This document shows positions 61,424-64,000 of a stretch of DNA of 64,000 nucleotides, in pieces (position 1 is the first letter of the stretch; the number at the start of each line of letters is the position of its first letter). The notes under the pieces were generated by a model. That model was not told the DNA's origin and did no database searches. It worked only from the letters and a program-made list of their open reading frames with translations. The translations under genes and the position numbers were made by a program. This stretch comes from Streptomyces sp. NBC_01476 (GTDB lineage Bacteria > Actinomycetota > Actinomycetes > Streptomycetales > Streptomycetaceae): positions 6,217,001-6,281,000 of the forward strand of contig NZ_CP109446.1 in assembly GCF_036227265.1 (NCBI RefSeq). The letters are read 5' to 3'.

Positions 61424-62074
61424 ATGCCCGAACTGGTCTTCTTCTCCGGAACGATGGACTGCGGCAAGAGCACCCTCGCCCTGCAGATCGTCCACAACCG
61501 CACCGCCCGCGGCCTGCAGTCGGTGATCTTCACCCGTGACGACCGGGCCGGCCAGGGCAAGCTCTCCTCCCGCCTCGGCCTGGTCACCGACGCGGTGGAG
61601 GTCACCGACGACGCGGACCTGTACGGCTATCTGGTCGAGAAGATCAGCCGCGGCGGCCGGGTGGACTACGTGGTGGTGGACGAGGCCCAGTTCCTGGCGC
61701 CGGGCCAGATAGACCAGCTGGCCCGGGCGGTGGACGAACTCGACAAGGACGTCTACGCCTTCGGCATCACCACCGACTTCCGCACCCGGCTCTTCCCCGG
61801 CTCCCAGCGGCTGATCGAACTCGCCGACCGGGTGGAGGCGTTGCAGGTCGAGGCGCTGTGCTGGTGCGGCGAACGCGCCACCCACAACGCCCGTACGGCC
61901 GGCGGCGTGATGGTCGTCGAGGGCGCCCAGGTGGTCATCGGCGACGTGGACCGTGACGCCGACGACGTCGGGTACGAGGTGCTCTGCCGCCGGCACCACC
62001 GCCGCCGGATGACCAGTGCCACCGCGCGGGCGAGCACGCTCTCGCCCGACGTCCTACCGGTCAACCACGGCTGA
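61424..62074 (+). CDS. tdk: Thymidine kinase
   Basis: Thymidine kinase makes dTMP in the salvage pathway. The 216-aa protein is a type II enzyme: Walker A FFSGTMDCGKSTLALQIVHN, VDYVVVDEAQFLAPGQIDQL, and a zinc site from CWCGERATHNAR and YEVLCRRHHRRR. No clear ribosome site is seen before the ATG. Confidence 0.96.
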   Translation: MPELVFFSGTMDCGKSTLALQIVHNRTARGLQSVIFTRDDRAGQGKLSSRLGLVTDAVEVTDDADLYGYLVEKISRGGRVDYVVVDEAQFLAPGQIDQLARAVDELDKDVYAFGITTDFRTRLFPGSQRLIELADRVEALQVEALCWCGERATHNARTAGGVMVVEGAQVVIGDVDRDADDVGYEVLCRRHHRRRMTSATARASTLSPDVLPVNHG

Positions 62075-62148
62075 CGCCTCCCGCTGCCGCAGCGGACCCG
62101 GGCTCCCCTCCTCGTGCCTGCCCGGGCCCGCTGGTCAAGCCGCGCCGG

Positions 62149-62317
62149 TCAGCCGGCCGGGTCCTCTTCCGACGGGCCGAACCGCGCGACGACGGTGCGG
62201 TCGGCGGTCACCGGAACGGTGATCGTCCTTCCGCTGACCGGGAGTCCGGCGCCGTCCAGGGCTCAGCCGAGCAGCCGGAACCCGCGTGCCGGAGTGGCGG
62301 TGACGGCCGCGGGGCTC
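62149..62317 (-). pseudogene. Possible remnant of a glycosidase C-terminus
   Basis: On the minus strand one frame reads GPESPAAVTATPARGFRLLG, an in-frame TGA, then ALDGAGLPVSGRTITVPVTA and DRTVVARFGPSEEDPAG before its stop. This resembles the end of a carbohydrate-active enzyme and lies downstream of a sugar ABC transporter gene. There is no start and no catalytic domain. Low confidence. Confidence 0.25.
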
Positions 62318-63157
62318 TCAGGGCCGGCGCCAGGTGCGGCTGGGGGTGAAACCCAGCAGGCCGGCGCAGGCGCGCCGGTCGAAGAGCGTGCTGTGCGGGG
62401 GCAGCCCGGCGGGCACGGGCACCCCCGGATGGTGGCGGGCCATCAGTTCGGCGGTCGGCAGCGCCGAGGTGGTGTCGGCGGCGGCCACGTTGACGACATG
62501 GCAGCCGTCCAGCTCCGCCTCCAGGGCGAGCCGGACCGCGGTGGCCGCGTCCGCGGTGTGCAGCCAGCCCCACAGGTCGTGCCGCTGCGCCGCCGGGTCG
62601 CGGGCGCACGCGGCCAGAAAGCCGTCGAGCCGGTCGCCGGCGCCGGTGAACGGGAAGCGCATGCACACCGACTCCAGCCCCCAGCGCCGGTGTGCGGTGG
62701 CGGCCACCTCCTCCAGCACCAGCTTGGAGAGCCCGTACGGGTCGCGGACCAGCGTCGGATGCCGCTCGTCCAGGGGCACGTACGCGGGCGACAGCGGCTC
62801 GGGGGACCAGGCGAGACCCACCGCCGCCATGCTGGAGGCGGCCACCACCCGGCGCACCCCGGCCCGGCCCGCCGCCTCGAACACCCGGTGCGCGGTGAGG
62901 CAGTTGTGGGCGAAGAGCGCACTCGGGTCGGGCACATTGGGGTGCGGGACGGCCCCGAGGTGCACCACCGCGGTCACCCCGTCCATCGCCGCGTCGACCA
63001 GTCCGGGGTCCTGGAGGTCGCCGGTGTGCACCCGCTCCGCGCCCGGCTCGCGCACCGGCAGCAGGTCGGTCAGCACCACCTGGTGGCCGGCCGCCAGCAG
63101 TTCCCGGGTCACATGACCGCCGATGTGTCCCGCCGCCCCGGTGACCAGTACCGGCAT
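62318..63157 (-). CDS. NAD-dependent epimerase/dehydratase family protein
   Basis: The 279-aa short-chain dehydrogenase of the extended type has a Rossmann loop MPVLVTGAAGHIGGHVTREL, VVHLGAVPHP, the catalytic S and YxxxK in VVAASSMAAVGL and DPYGLSKLVLEEVA. A sugar or uronate substrate is likely. The ATG overlaps the stop of the sugar permease gene (TGATG), placing it in the same operon; uronate dehydrogenases show this context. Confidence 0.9.
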   Translation of the reverse strand: MPVLVTGAAGHIGGHVTRELLAAGHQVVLTDLLPVREPGAERVHTGDLQDPGLVDAAMDGVTAVVHLGAVPHPNVPDPSALFAHNCLTAHRVFEAAGRAGVRRVVAASSMAAVGLAWSPEPLSPAYVPLDERHPTLVRDPYGLSKLVLEEVAATAHRRWGLESVCMRFPFTGAGDRLDGFLAACARDPAAQRHDLWGWLHTADAATAVRLALEAELDGCHVVNVAAADTTSALPTAELMARHHPGVPVPAGLPPHSTLFDRRACAGLLGFTPSRTWRRP

Positions 63158-64000
63158 CAGCCCTTCACCGCCCCGGCCAGGCCGTTGACGAAGTAGCGCT
63201 GGAGGCAGACGAAGAGCAGCACCACCGGCACGACCACGATCAGCGCGCCGGCCATCAGGTTGTTGTAGTGCGGCACGTTCTGCGACGCGAGCGTCTGCAG
63301 TCCCAGCGGGAGGGTGTACGTGCTCTCGTCGTTGAGCGAGACCCGCGTCAGCAGGTACTCGTTCCAGGTGGGGATCGCGGTGAGCAGCGCCACCGTGATC
63401 AGCGCCGGCCGGGTCAGCGGCAGGTAGATCCGGGTGAAGACATGGAACTCGTTGGCGCCGTCCACCCGGGCCGACTCCCGCAGTTCCTTCGGCACCGCGG
63501 AGAAGGCACCGGTCATCAGCAGCACCGACAGCGGGGCGCCGCCGTTGACGAAGGGCAGCACCAGCCCGAGGTGCGAGCCGAGGATGCCGAGTTTGTTCTC
63601 CAGCAGCACGATCGGCAGCATCACGGTGATCGCGGGCACGAAGAGCAGGGCCACGAAGAGCTTCTGCAGCAGCCCGCGGCCGGGGAAGTCCAGCACCGCG
63701 AAGGCGTAGCCGGCCGCCGCGTACACCACCAGCGTCAGCACCACGGTCAGCGCGGACACCTCGACGCTGTTCAGGAAGTAGCGGAAGAAGTGCAGTTGGC
63801 TCCAGGTGTCGGCGAGCGTGCCGAAGGTCGGCCGGTGCGGGACGAGGTGGCCGCCGCGGACCACCTCGGCCTGGTCCTTGAACGCCGCCGACACCATCCA
63901 CAGGAAGGGATAGACGCTGACCAGGCCGTACAGCGCGAGCAGCAGGCCGACCACGGCCTTCGCGGCGTTGCGCGGCAGCGCGGAAGCTCCCTGCCGGGAG
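63157..64000 (-). CDS. Carbohydrate ABC transporter permease, MalG type (5' end outside window)
   Basis: At least 280 residues are visible, with six membrane helices (AVVGLLLALYGLVSVYPFLW, VLTLVVYAAAGYAFAVLDFP, LIVVVPVVLLFVCLQRYFVN). The EAA loop that contacts the ATPase is ELRESARVDGANEFHVFTRI. The frame stays open to the right edge, so the start lies outside. It is the inner-membrane channel of a sugar importer; the substrate is unknown. Confidence 0.93.
   Translation of the reverse strand, partial: SRQGASALPRNAAKAVVGLLLALYGLVSVYPFLWMVSAAFKDQAEVVRGGHLVPHRPTFGTLADTWSQLHFFRYFLNSVEVSALTVVLTLVVYAAAGYAFAVLDFPGRGLLQKLFVALLFVPAITVMLPIVLLENKLGILGSHLGLVLPFVNGGAPLSVLLMTGAFSAVPKELRESARVDGANEFHVFTRIYLPLTRPALITVALLTAIPTWNEYLLTRVSLNDESTYTLPLGLQTLASQNVPHYNNLMAGALIVVVPVVLLFVCLQRYFVNGLAGAVKG

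Overview
The window is high-GC actinobacterial DNA with Streptomyces-type features: leaderless promoters of the TANNNT-7 nt-ATG/GTG type, GTG starts, ATGA/GTGA-coupled operons, and the sporulation regulator whiH directly upstream of the principal sigma factor hrdB. From memory, the backbone order (lexA, nrdR-nrdJ, rnhB, recQ, whiH, hrdB, parE, two-component system, parC, M16 peptidases, M23 peptidase, GntR, HPr, Pat-type acetyltransferase, tdk) matches the Streptomyces coelicolor lexA-to-tdk interval. The organism is therefore very probably a Streptomyces or close relative.

Layout. 1-25.4 kb is core chromosome. It holds lexA (cut by the left edge) divergent from nrdR-nrdJ with SOS and NrdR boxes between them, then small enzymes, a RecQ helicase, a NrtR-like Nudix protein, a degenerate ABC protein, whiH, hrdB, a secreted trypsin-like protease and parE. 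25.4-39.8 kb is a decaying integrative element inserted in the 3' end of parE. The last 52 bp of parE are repeated at 39719-39770 with only two differences, both synonymous. The element carries a truncated tyrosine integrase, a broken relaxase-like gene, a compact operon (MoaA-like radical SAM protein, P-loop kinase, stand-alone phosphohexomutase domain, alkaline-phosphatase-superfamily enzyme, Nudix, HAD), a regulatory group (HATPase, DUF6907, frameshifted XRE-TPR regulator, second Nudix) and the remains of a type I-C CRISPR effector (intact cas7, frameshifted cas8c and cas5, no cas3, cas4, cas1, cas2 or array). 39.9-42.3 kb holds an SMI1/KNR4-like gene split by a 1634-bp IS5-family element with an exact 3-bp target duplication.

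42.4-62 kb returns to core genes: a two-component system, an acetate-type symporter pair, parC, two M16 peptidase homologues, an M23 cell-wall hydrolase behind a c-di-AMP riboswitch, a GntR regulator, HPr, a GNAT/acyl-CoA-ligase protein, an alkaline-phosphatase-family enzyme and thymidine kinase. The right edge is the end of a sugar ABC transporter operon with an NAD-dependent epimerase.

Best candidates for an undescribed system. The radical-SAM/kinase/phosphohexomutase-domain/phosphatase operon (about 28.0-32.4 kb) has four tightly coupled genes but no obvious known product. The paired inverted DnaA boxes between recQ and a DUF4192 gene and the parE-targeting element itself are further points of interest. 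All function calls come from reading motifs; no database search was possible.
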